Source of the DNA: Acidobacteria bacterium UBA6911
Lineage (GTDB): Bacteria > Acidobacteriota > UBA6911
Direction of reading: 5' to 3'
DNA length: 22,837 nucleotides
NCBI GenBank assembly: GCA_002451015.1
Contig: DKBB01000016.1
Location: forward strand, 4,308-27,144
Both the position numbers and the translations under genes were made by a program. Positions within the stretch are counted from its first letter, which is position 1. Every line of letters begins with the position of its first letter. The notes below the pieces were generated by a model. That model searched no databases. It was given only the letters and a program-made list of their open reading frames with translations, and had not been told where the DNA came from. Below are positions 15,917 through 22,837 of the stretch, in pieces.

Positions 15917-17173
15917 CTACTTGGTCGGTTGTTTTTCCAGAATGCGGTCGACATATGTCGCCAGAGTCTGATGTTCGACGGCCGAGTTCTTTTTCAGGAC
16001 GTTCGACATCAACCCGACGAGGTAGACACGACCGTCCGGATGCTCCACAATCGCCACCGAGTTCATGACATTTTCGACATTGCCCATATACTTTCCGCAT
16101 TTGAAGTTCGGCTCCGCCTTGCAGCGGTAGAGACTGCCGGACTTGAAGTACACGGCGGCCTCGTTCAGACGGGGAGCGGAGGCGTATCGTATGCGTCGCG
16201 CCGTCATGTACATCAAACGCTTGATTTCCAGGCTCGACCAGGAATCCACCATCAAGCCCCGTTCAACCGCGACGAGATACTGGAGGTAGCCTTTGGGGGT
16301 GGCTACGCTTCCGCCGCCGCCGGGAACGATCTGTTTTCCCGTGCGGGTGAAAAAACTGCCCAGTTGCCAGTCGCGTGCTGAAATACCCGCGTCGCGTAAA
16401 GGATCGTTAATGGTCATGGCCTGATCCCGAAGTTCGGTCTTCGGCGTCTTATCAAAATAGTCCTTCTCCTGCTGCAGCGAAGGGGGGTATCCCGACCCGA
16501 ACGCCCGCATCAGCAGGACTTCTTTCCATACGGTGCTTGCCGCGGAATTGTTGCTGGCCGAAATCATGTGGTCCACCCATTCGTAGAGGGAAAAAACATC
16601 CCCCTCTCGAATGATCCGGTTTGCATATTTTCCGGATTCGATGTCGAATATCGGCACTTCATGCTCGTCGGTCAGAATCCACTTGTCGGCTATCACGGTT
16701 CTGTTCTTCAGCAGCGCATGTCGTATTTCAGGGGAGGGATACAGACGCTTCAGTTCCTTAAACAGGCCGGCAAGAATAACCAGCTTCCCGACACTGCCCG
16801 GGGACAGCTGCCGGTCCTCCTGCCGCCCCGCGTATCGCACTTTCCTCCCAGGAGTGATATCGAGGAGAGCGAGACAATAGCTTTCATGACGATCCGGGAA
16901 CAGTGTATCGATTTCCCTCTGGAGTTCCGGGTCCGGAACCGGCAGTACCGCCAAACTTTCCCCGCGTTCGCCCTGGAGATTGAGTTTGATATCTTGAATG
17001 GAACGGCACGCTCCCTTTACCGGCGCGGTCCCGCGAGATTTTCCGTCCAGGATCTGTTGCAGCCGGTTCAGTCGGCGGATCCCGGTCAGCGAATATCCAT
17101 CGATGGGATAGGACCATGCAAATTGCATAAAGGCAACGAGGCAAGTTAGCAGGACGCAGAGAAGATGCTTCAT
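15917..17173 (-). CDS. Exported SxxK serine hydrolase, class A beta-lactamase-like (second copy)
   Basis: This 418-residue protein begins with a signal peptide (M-K-H-L-L-C-V-L-L, cleavage perhaps near residue 21) and is probably periplasmic. The serine hydrolase motifs are S127-V-G-K130, S207-N-N209 and K344-S-G346. It is about 110 residues longer than the hydrolase at 12143-13057, but the two share layout in the C-terminal half: an A-T-x-x-x-x-x-Y-L-x-A-x-x-x-G-x-x-V stretch, an S-x-E-x-x-x-x-M stretch and the final K-S-G, so they look like paralogues. Cysteines C351 and C359 flank a short loop just after the K-S-G motif. Its ATG overlaps the stop of the dikinase gene (ATGA), strong evidence for one operon. 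Natural substrate unknown; beta-lactamase activity should not be assumed. Confidence 0.87.
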   Translation of the reverse strand: MKHLLCVLLTCLVAFMQFAWSYPIDGYSLTGIRRLNRLQQILDGKSRGTAPVKGACRSIQDIKLNLQGERGESLAVLPVPDPELQREIDTLFPDRHESYCLALLDITPGRKVRYAGRQEDRQLSPGSVGKLVILAGLFKELKRLYPSPEIRHALLKNRTVIADKWILTDEHEVPIFDIESGKYANRIIREGDVFSLYEWVDHMISASNNSAASTVWKEVLLMRAFGSGYPPSLQQEKDYFDKTPKTELRDQAMTINDPLRDAGISARDWQLGSFFTRTGKQIVPGGGGSVATPKGYLQYLVAVERGLMVDSWSSLEIKRLMYMTARRIRYASAPRLNEAAVYFKSGSLYRCKAEPNFKCGKYMGNVENVMNSVAIVEHPDGRVYLVGLMSNVLKKNSAVEHQTLATYVDRILEKQPTK

Positions 17174-20094
17174 TTCGAATCCTCCGGATAAATGTTTTCC
17201 TCCAGGGAAACACGCACGGATTCAGGCAGCCGGGAATCCAGGGAGCGCAGGTAAAGGGAAGATTTCGCACGCTTGTTCTCAACAAAAGGCCTCACCTGAA
17301 ACAGCGCGATTTTGCCGTCCTTGAAACCGAGTTCAACATCATAGGGGCCCCGGGAATCCATACCCGGCATGCCCGGCAGCTGGTTACGGATATCCATCGA
17401 CAAGGAATCGAGAAGAGCCAGATCCCCGTCAGACAGAATTGGTGAGGCGAAACCGCTCCATGTTTTGGATGTATCCCCGTTCGCCGGCAAAGTCGTGTAG
17501 CGGGTTTCCCTCACCGGATTCAGTAGCAGCGCGGTACCGTCCGAACGGATCAGGTATGTTTCCGCACGCTGGCCTTCCACCGCGCCACCCGCCCCACGGT
17601 TGAATGCGACCGTCGTATCTTCCGCGTTCTGACTCACGATACCGGTGGTTATAAGGACCCCCGACTTTTCGACGTCGACCGAGGGAAGGATCAGTATGGA
17701 CGGGTAGACATTTTCCGGATTCAGGAGGTATTTCTGGCGCCAGCGGTAGCTTCTTTCAGAATACGGCGACGCCCAGACATCGCGGATACCCTGAAAAATA
17801 CGCTCTTCATCCACGACATTGAAAACCGTCAGATTCAGGCCCGCGCCGGTAAAGTCCTTCAAGTCCTCCATGTTCGTATCGCTTCGTATGAAAACAGGCA
17901 CACGGCCGACGGGACCGCCGAATGCCGAAGCGAACTGCTTTCGCAGATCCTCTTCAAATCCCGGCAGAAAAGGCATGCTCCGGATCGCTTCGCGCAGGTA
18001 TTTCAAACGTTCCAGAATCCATTCCTCGGATCCGTCACCGGCCTCCTGATCGGCATCGGGGTGCAAAAAGGTCTCCTGTAGATACCGCCAGTAACTCTGA
18101 TCCGAATCCGGCATTGCCTGTTCGAGATGTTGACGGAAAATACCGAACGGGACAACCAGGCCTTCCCCTACACAGTCCGGAAACATGGATTTGAGCTGGC
18201 CCAGGTTTGCCGCTTTGGGACCGACGATCCGCCCGGAATCCCCCGCCCGCAATTCGCTGAGTCGCGGCAGGCGAGTATTCTTCAGATCAAGCCGCTGAAC
18301 AGGAACCCGGACCTTCTCTTCGGGACGGCTGCGGGCCTCCACGAGTTCCCGTTCTGTAGCAGTCAATTCCTCGGCGCGCTTCAGTATAACAACGCCTCCA
18401 GGCGAGACCGCTAAGAAAATTCTCTGTCCGTTGAAGGCCGAAAGATCCTTGATATTCTGACGAGAAAGAACCGCATTGGGAATGCCCAGGTTACGGGCAA
18501 GCAACTGTACATGCGACACGAGATTTCCTTCGGACGCAGTCAGAATGCCCGCGACCGGCTTCAAATCCGGCGGTGCGACCGGAAGGACGTAGATCTTGTC
18601 AGGCTTGAATGGAAAATCGAACGGCACCATTTCCCCGTCCAGTACCACGAGTTCACCGAGCGCATAGCCGGGATTCAGTCCGTAAAAACCGGAAGGATTG
18701 CGCAAGCCGAGAACGCGGTTCCCGAGCCCGGTTTTCTTCACGGTAAATTCACGCAACTCCCCCGCTGTGTCCCCCAACGGAAGCAATATCGAGGCGCGCA
18801 CCTGCTCGTCAATAAATCCTCCTGTAAGCGGTTCAAAACGGGAGAAAACCTCTACGGCCGGTTCATACAAGGCCAGCACCAAACCGCTTCCCCATTCGAC
18901 GAACCGGCGGGCACTGTTCGCAAGTTCCGTCATGTGCTCCAAGGAAATTTCGCCGCCGGTTCCCGGGGGATTGATCCGGTCGTGGATCTTCTCCCATTCC
19001 CAGAACTCGAGGTACCCGGCCCCGACGGATCCCAGGGCCAGAGCATGCGTTTTTCTTATCATCTCTCCCAGGGTGGCCGGCTTCCACGCCCCGGCGTCCT
19101 TGTATAAAAGACGCTCTATTTCGATGGATGTATCCAAGGCCGTCAACCGTCCCGCGGCGGGCATTTCGGTAAATTCCTGCCGCAGTGTCCATAAGGCGTC
19201 CGCCAGGTCTTCAAATCGCTGCGGCGACGTCCCCGCAGATTCCTGGTAACGGTCCATCAAGCGCTGGATTGCAGTTCCGGCCCTGGAATTTACCGGCAGT
19301 CCGTCCCGGTACAAGCCGAAAGATTTAAAATCGAAAGGTCTGTATGCCAATTCCAGTTCCGAAATCAGGCGGCGGAATTTTGCGCTCAGTTCTTCCGTCA
19401 GCTTTGCGCGGTTGCGGTTGTAGAAGTACCGGACCGCATCCAGATCCTTCGCATCGGGCTGACCGTGGATTTTAATCCGAATTTGCAGGAATCCGGGCAG
19501 TTCGTCCGAAATGACCTTGGCCAGCACCCGGATTTCGGCTAGGCGATCGTCCGTTGCCCTGTGCGGTATATGCCTGGCGGCCTGACGCAACAGGTAGAAA
19601 TGGTCTTTTGCCAACGCATCCTGAGCAACCATCCATAGCAGGAAATTCTTTCCCCAGGTTTCCTCATCTTCAGCCTGAAAAGCACCGCGATAATAACGCG
19701 CCCTGCGGAATATCCAGCCGTCATCCACAGATTGAAGGTACTGCTCGATGTGGTACTGCAGCAGCCGCGAGAATCCATTTCCCGGGTCGAGAAAATCGTC
19801 GTAAGGAGTTCCGGCCAATACCTGCCCAATGTAAATCCCCCGTTCTCGTGCCAGGCTCCGGACTGCGGATTTCAGCAGGCCATGCTGTATTCCACCGGGT
19901 TGAGTGCAGCGTTGTTGTGGCGGAAGTACACTGCCATCGGGACAGAACCAGCGTATGGCTTCAAAGGGGCCCCGGGAATCGGTCTTAAAGGAGGTTATAA
20001 GCTCCCGAACATCCTTTGTATCCTGTGTTTGGGAGCGTGCCATTACGGACAACAGGCAGACAATCAGGGTGAGTCTAACTATTCTCATGCCCAT
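17170..20094 (-). CDS. Exported dikinase-like protein: phosphohistidine domain followed by C-terminal ATP-grasp (GWD-like order)
   Basis: The 974-residue protein starts with a signal peptide (hydrophobic core about 7-17, plausible cleavage after V-M-A at 19). Residues 20-480 are an unrecognised, largely helical domain with a cysteine pair, C51 and C63. A phosphohistidine domain follows, with L-V-S-H528-V-Q-L-L-A-R-N-L-G-I-P. The C-terminal ATP-grasp domain (about 620-937) has G-P-K-A-A-N-L-G, I-R737-S-D-T-N-M-E-D-L, D-V-W-A-S-P and the closing Q-V-R-P-F. Catalytic residues look intact. PEP synthase has the order ATP-grasp, His domain, TIM barrel; here the barrel is absent and the order matches glucan/phosphoglucan, water dikinases. 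It would move phosphate from ATP through H528 to an unknown acceptor. An automatic name such as pyruvate phosphate dikinase would mislead. Start site moderately certain. Confidence 0.85.
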   Translation of the reverse strand: MGMRIVRLTLIVCLLSVMARSQTQDTKDVRELITSFKTDSRGPFEAIRWFCPDGSVLPPQQRCTQPGGIQHGLLKSAVRSLARERGIYIGQVLAGTPYDDFLDPGNGFSRLLQYHIEQYLQSVDDGWIFRRARYYRGAFQAEDEETWGKNFLLWMVAQDALAKDHFYLLRQAARHIPHRATDDRLAEIRVLAKVISDELPGFLQIRIKIHGQPDAKDLDAVRYFYNRNRAKLTEELSAKFRRLISELELAYRPFDFKSFGLYRDGLPVNSRAGTAIQRLMDRYQESAGTSPQRFEDLADALWTLRQEFTEMPAAGRLTALDTSIEIERLLYKDAGAWKPATLGEMIRKTHALALGSVGAGYLEFWEWEKIHDRINPPGTGGEISLEHMTELANSARRFVEWGSGLVLALYEPAVEVFSRFEPLTGGFIDEQVRASILLPLGDTAGELREFTVKKTGLGNRVLGLRNPSGFYGLNPGYALGELVVLDGEMVPFDFPFKPDKIYVLPVAPPDLKPVAGILTASEGNLVSHVQLLARNLGIPNAVLSRQNIKDLSAFNGQRIFLAVSPGGVVILKRAEELTATERELVEARSRPEEKVRVPVQRLDLKNTRLPRLSELRAGDSGRIVGPKAANLGQLKSMFPDCVGEGLVVPFGIFRQHLEQAMPDSDQSYWRYLQETFLHPDADQEAGDGSEEWILERLKYLREAIRSMPFLPGFEEDLRKQFASAFGGPVGRVPVFIRSDTNMEDLKDFTGAGLNLTVFNVVDEERIFQGIRDVWASPYSERSYRWRQKYLLNPENVYPSILILPSVDVEKSGVLITTGIVSQNAEDTTVAFNRGAGGAVEGQRAETYLIRSDGTALLLNPVRETRYTTLPANGDTSKTWSGFASPILSDGDLALLDSLSMDIRNQLPGMPGMDSRGPYDVELGFKDGKIALFQVRPFVENKRAKSSLYLRSLDSRLPESVRVSLEENIYPEDSK

Positions 20095-20636
20095 TTCACA
20101 TAACCCATTCCTGAAATTTATTCCACTCTGAAAGCACTAACAACAAGTTAAACAAGGGCGGCTATCAAAGCCGATCCCGGCAGGGTACGCATTCAGGCAA
20201 GGACAATATTTTCGGCAACGCCCCATTTTATGACCGGCATACGTCACAGTGATCTGTAGCCTCTTCAAGACATTCATAGATTTCTTTTGCCTTGATCAGG
20301 TAAAACGGATCGGTAGCAGTTTTTTGAACATTGCCCATTCCATCCGTCGAGTTGATCTGTAACAGTCTTACATTGATCTATAGAATATTATAGCTTTCTG
20401 TTGTCAATAGAAGACCCTTTAACAATAAAACCAATACTTATAAATCCAAGGCGGTTTAGAAAAATCCCGGTCCGGGGTGGTTTGCATTGATCCTTCAAAC
20501 GCCCTGCGCTCGGAACAGACCGATATTGCCGGAAAAATTCATTCTGTTGTGAACCTTAATTCCCGAATATTCGTATATAGATAATCAGAAGCGGAATTTC
20601 CGTGTCTCAGACCATTACCTAATCGGAGAGTACGAT
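20095..20636. other. Divergent intergenic region with a gene remnant
   Basis: These 542 bases separate the divergent dikinase and beta-helix genes. Nearest the dikinase gene lies a 5-bp hairpin (CGGCT/AGCCG, 20159-20173). At 20228-20377 the minus strand carries a decayed gene fragment. Bases 20380-20460 and 20540-20600 are AT-rich and should hold the promoter of the gene at 20637, whose ribosome site (GGAGAG) lies just before it. Beyond these I see no further gene. Confidence 0.5.
20228..20377 (-). pseudogene. Remnant of a DUF47/PhoU-like (Pit accessory) gene, C-terminal end
   Basis: A 49-codon open stretch on the minus strand reads near its end D-P-F-Y-L-I-K-A-K-E-I-Y-E-C-L-E-E-A-T-D, then H-C-D-V-C-R-S and a stop. 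From memory this strongly resembles the C-terminal helix of DUF47 (PhoU_div) proteins, such as the K-E-I-Y-E-M-L-E-E-I-A-D-S-C segment of Bacillus YkaA, which act with low-affinity phosphate (Pit) transporters. No start codon or N-terminal three quarters is visible, a stop codon lies just upstream in frame, and the frame seems to slip after C-D-V where family members continue D-V-A-x-x-I-E. I therefore read it as a degraded fragment. No pit gene is nearby. A short unrelated peptide gene is the alternative. Confidence 0.5.
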
Positions 20637-21515
20637 ATGGCAAAGTCCATCTTTTTCATCATTATGTTGATACTTATCGCCGTTCCGGTATCGGCGCGGG
20701 AGAAAATTGAGGCGGAAGATATCCTGAAAAGCATCGATGCGGGCGGGATTGTTGAGTATCGTAAGGTTGAAATTGTCGGGGATCTGAATCTTACAACCTT
20801 GCAGGACAGGGAGCCCATAATTGGCTCTAATGAGATCCGGTATCACGTCCGGGTTCCGGTTATATTCGAAGACTGCATCTTCCTGGGTGACGTAATCGCA
20901 TATCGTCACGAAAAATTGAAAAATAAAACCCATAATGTCAGTTTCCATGAGGACGCCATATTTTACGGCTGCGAGTTCCGCGGGGATTTCGCTTTCAAGT
21001 ATTCGGTTTTCCATGGGATCGCCGATTTCAACAACGCATCTTTCCAAAAAGAAGCTCTTTTTAAATATACGCAATTCCTGAACCGGGCGGGATTTGCCCG
21101 GTCCCGTTTCTCCGGCCAGGCCAACTTCAAATATGCAAAATTTTCTACCGGGACCAGCTTTGCCTATTCCCTGTTTTACAAAGAGGCGAACTTCAAATAC
21201 ACAAAGTTTCACGGAAACGCCGATTTCATGGCATCCGAATTCCAGGGCGATGCAAATTTCAAATATACGAAATTACAAGAAACGGTTGATTTCACAGCTG
21301 TTAAGTTCTTCAATAGTGCGGATTTTAAATACACCAAGTTTCCGCGCGGTGTAAGTCTGAAAAATTGCATCTTCCTGGAAAACGCGAATTTCAAATACGC
21401 GGAATTTAACGAGCCCTTCGATTCCGAGGGTTTGCAATTCCGGGACTCGGTGGATTCCAAACACACGAAACTGGAAGGGAGTCCTCTAGATTTCGATATT
21501 TTTAAGAATGAATGA
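20637..21515 (+). CDS. Exported pentapeptide-type beta-helix protein with 22-residue coils
   Basis: The 292-residue protein has a clear signal peptide (cleavage near V-S-A, residue 20), so it acts outside the cytoplasm. Residues 24-73 resemble the short N-terminal cap often seen before pentapeptide repeats (A-E-D-I-L-K-S-I, then V-G-D-L-N-L). From about 74 to 280 phenylalanines alternate at spacings of 5 and 6, giving 11-residue steps. Every second step carries F-K-Y-x-x-F: F120, F142, F164, F186, F208, F230 and F252 are exactly 22 apart, and a degenerate eighth copy (S-K-H-T-K-L) starts at 274. The expected fold is a right-handed four-sided beta-helix with one side lined by Lys and Tyr. The role is unknown. 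GGAGAG precedes the ATG. It is divergent from the dikinase gene. Confidence 0.85.
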   Translation: MAKSIFFIIMLILIAVPVSAREKIEAEDILKSIDAGGIVEYRKVEIVGDLNLTTLQDREPIIGSNEIRYHVRVPVIFEDCIFLGDVIAYRHEKLKNKTHNVSFHEDAIFYGCEFRGDFAFKYSVFHGIADFNNASFQKEALFKYTQFLNRAGFARSRFSGQANFKYAKFSTGTSFAYSLFYKEANFKYTKFHGNADFMASEFQGDANFKYTKLQETVDFTAVKFFNSADFKYTKFPRGVSLKNCIFLENANFKYAEFNEPFDSEGLQFRDSVDSKHTKLEGSPLDFDIFKNE

Positions 21516-21683
21516 AAACACACGCACGTGAGTATTCTTTTACCACTTTACAGGAATGCAGTCGCTTCCAATAAATTGTGAGAAATGAAGGAAGAAAAAC
21601 CATTCAAGATTTACTGATACAACCACCTTCCCGTTGTTCTTGAATCTGTATTACCCCGCATACTTCAACGGATGTTCCATTAG

Positions 21684-21700
21684 ATGAAACTTGTTTTCAT
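21684..21700. promoter_or_regulatory. Upstream Fur-like operator dyad
   Basis: ATGAAA-CTTGT-TTTCAT is an imperfect inverted repeat. Read on the minus strand with its flank it matches 13 of 19 positions of the classical Fur box. It lies just upstream of the -35 element of the porin promoter, and its centre is 51 bases from that of a second dyad with the same arms. Confidence 0.55.
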
Positions 21701-21707
21701 TATTTTG

Positions 21708-21735
21708 TTGCATCTGGAAAATCTTCACCTATAAT
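21708..21735 (+). promoter_or_regulatory. Sigma-70-type promoter of the porin gene
   Basis: The -10 element is a perfect TATAAT at 21730-21735. TTGCAT at 21708-21713 is a fair -35 with a 16-base spacer (TTGTTG at 21705 would give 19). Transcription should begin near 21742, inside the second dyad, leaving a leader of about 45 bases before the porin ATG. Confidence 0.6.
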
Positions 21736-21750
21736 TGAAATCTATTTTCA
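21736..21750. promoter_or_regulatory. Downstream Fur-like operator dyad over the predicted transcription start
   Basis: TGAAA-TCTAT-TTTCA has the same arms as the upstream dyad. With its flank, the minus strand matches 14 of 19 positions of the Fur box GATAATGATAATCATTATC, including the first eight. An outer dyad, AATTGA at 21733-21738 with TCAATT at 21754-21759, brackets it. The position directly after the -10 box suits a repressor. Confidence 0.6.
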
Positions 21751-21786
21751 TTATCAATTAGAAGCAGTCTTATTGGGAGAAAATTG

Positions 21787-22837
21787 ATGAACAGAAAAAG
21801 CATAAAAATTCTACTGGCATTATTGCTGCTTTCCCTTTTGCCCCTTACATCCTTCGGAGCAGACGAGGAGGAAAAAATCCTTCAGGGAAAAATTCAGGAA
21901 CTGGAGCTCAGGCTAAAATCGATGGAAGAAACCTTAAGAATCCAGACTGCCGATCCGAATACAGCCCGGGCTTCCATGGAAAATCAGGAAACCCAGATTA
22001 AAGAATTACAGCGCCAACTAGTCATTCTCGCAGAGGAAGTCGAGAAAATGAGAAGCGGCGAGCCGGAAACCGAAATTACGCCCGACCAGGCGTCCACCAT
22101 GGGGCTAGGTCCTTCGGCATCCAAGGTTTATAGCAAGAAACAGGGAGTCTCGATAGCAGGATACGGTGAAATGCTGTACGAAAATTTCTCTGACCGTGAT
22201 CAGTCAGACGTTCCAGCGGACAAGACAAGCCAACTGGATTTCCTGCGAGCAATTCTTTACACGGGATATAGATTCAACGACAGGTTTATCCTCAATTCGG
22301 AGATTGAGTTTGAACATGCCAGCACGGGAAAGGGCGGAGAGGTATCTGTGGAATTCGCTTACCTCGAATTTATGGCAAACAGATATCTGAATGTTCGCGG
22401 AGGCCTTCTTCTGGTCCCCATGGGTCTGACCAACGAATATCACGAACCCGTTGCTTTTCTGGGAACACGCCGGAGCGAAACCGAATCCCGGATCATTCCT
22501 ACAACCTGGAGAGAAGGCGGTTTCGGTGTTTTGGGCTCGGCTGGAATGATCAGCTATCGCGCCTACTTGGTCAACGGGCTAAATGCCACCGGCTATAGCG
22601 CAAACGGCATTCGCGGCGGACGACAGAAGGGCGCCAAGGCAAAAGCGGAAGACTTCGCATTCGTGGGACGCCTGGATTTAAATCCGGCTCCGGGCATGCT
22701 GCTCGGAGGATCTATCTACATGGGAGGCTCCGGGCAGAAACAGGTTCTGGAATCCGGACAGAACTATAAAGTGCGCACTATAATCCGCGAAATACATGCC
22801 CAGGTTCAGGTGCGGGGTCTGGATCTCAGGGGATTAT
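21787..22837 (+). CDS. Outer-membrane porin with N-terminal coiled coil (5' part, cut by window end)
   Basis: The first 350 codons are present and the frame is open at the window edge. A signal peptide (about 1-24, ending T-S-F-G-A) leads to a short coiled coil at about 27-90, like the periplasmic stalk of some trimeric porins. From about residue 120 the sequence alternates polar and hydrophobic residues, beginning S-I-A-G-Y-G-E-M-L-Y-E, as expected for the strands of an outer-membrane beta-barrel. The segment R-F-I-L-N-S-E-I-E-F-E-H, then Y-L-E-F and G-G-L-L-L-V-P-M-G, is typical of the phosphate-selective-porin-like group (Porin_O_P and relatives), though the substrate cannot be inferred. 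The ribosome site GGGAGA (21775-21780) is 6 bases from the ATG. Two Fur-like dyads around its promoter suggest metal control. Confidence 0.85.
   Translation, partial: MNRKSIKILLALLLLSLLPLTSFGADEEEKILQGKIQELELRLKSMEETLRIQTADPNTARASMENQETQIKELQRQLVILAEEVEKMRSGEPETEITPDQASTMGLGPSASKVYSKKQGVSIAGYGEMLYENFSDRDQSDVPADKTSQLDFLRAILYTGYRFNDRFILNSEIEFEHASTGKGGEVSVEFAYLEFMANRYLNVRGGLLLVPMGLTNEYHEPVAFLGTRRSETESRIIPTTWREGGFGVLGSAGMISYRAYLVNGLNATGYSANGIRGGRQKGAKAKAEDFAFVGRLDLNPAPGMLLGGSIYMGGSGQKQVLESGQNYKVRTIIREIHAQVQVRGLDLRGL

Noticed and set aside
17170..20094. Reading the large protein as PEP synthase or pyruvate phosphate dikinase
   Set aside because: The PEP/pyruvate TIM barrel is missing, the domain order is reversed, and a signal peptide is present.
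20470..20484. CCCGG/CCGGG structure followed by a T run on the minus strand
   Set aside because: The arms leave a one-base loop; a feasible loop leaves only three pairs, too weak for a terminator call.

Overview
The window reads as a stretch of a diderm (Gram-negative-type) bacterial chromosome of roughly balanced base composition. The evidence is an outer-membrane porin with a signal peptide at the right edge, a site-2 protease of the RseP type, and two hopanoid-modification genes (HpnI- and HpnK-like). An Acidobacteriota-like or deltaproteobacteria-like source would fit, but I cannot fix the phylum. TTG starts are used by some genes (rseP, hpnK). No rRNA, tRNA, CRISPR array, insertion sequence or phage module is visible.

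Left part (1-4449): rseP runs rightwards and converges with a STAS/RsbW-type partner-switching pair on the minus strand. Then come a small VanZ-like membrane protein and, convergent with it, an unrecognised coiled-coil protein. Middle part (4450-9957): ligA (NAD-dependent DNA ligase), pdxB (4-phosphoerythronate dehydrogenase, vitamin B6 synthesis), an HpnI-like glycosyltransferase and an HpnK-like deacetylase. The last two would add and then deacetylate an N-acetylhexosamine on a hopanoid lipid.

Central accessory block (10152-20094): a DegT-family PLP aminotransferase, mazG, an exported SxxK serine hydrolase and a Tlc/NTT-type nucleotide transporter fused to a HEAT-repeat tail run rightwards with short gaps. 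They meet, only 4 bases apart, a second two-gene unit on the minus strand: a 974-residue protein with a signal peptide, a phosphohistidine domain and a C-terminal ATP-grasp domain (the domain order of glucan, water dikinase), overlapping by ATGA with a second exported SxxK serine hydrolase. Each unit thus pairs a predicted periplasmic serine hydrolase with an ATP-handling protein. I consider this the best candidate for an undescribed system: envelope phosphorylation by an exported dikinase, with a nucleotide exchanger next door that could supply it. This is an inference from sequence and context.

Right part (20095-22837): a 540-base divergent intergenic region holds what looks like the decayed C-terminus of a DUF47/PhoU-like Pit accessory gene. 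It is followed by an exported pentapeptide-type beta-helix protein with an exact 22-residue period, and then by a porin cut by the window end. The porin promoter has a perfect -10 box and two identical-arm dyads (TGAAA-N5-TTTCA) resembling Fur-family operators.
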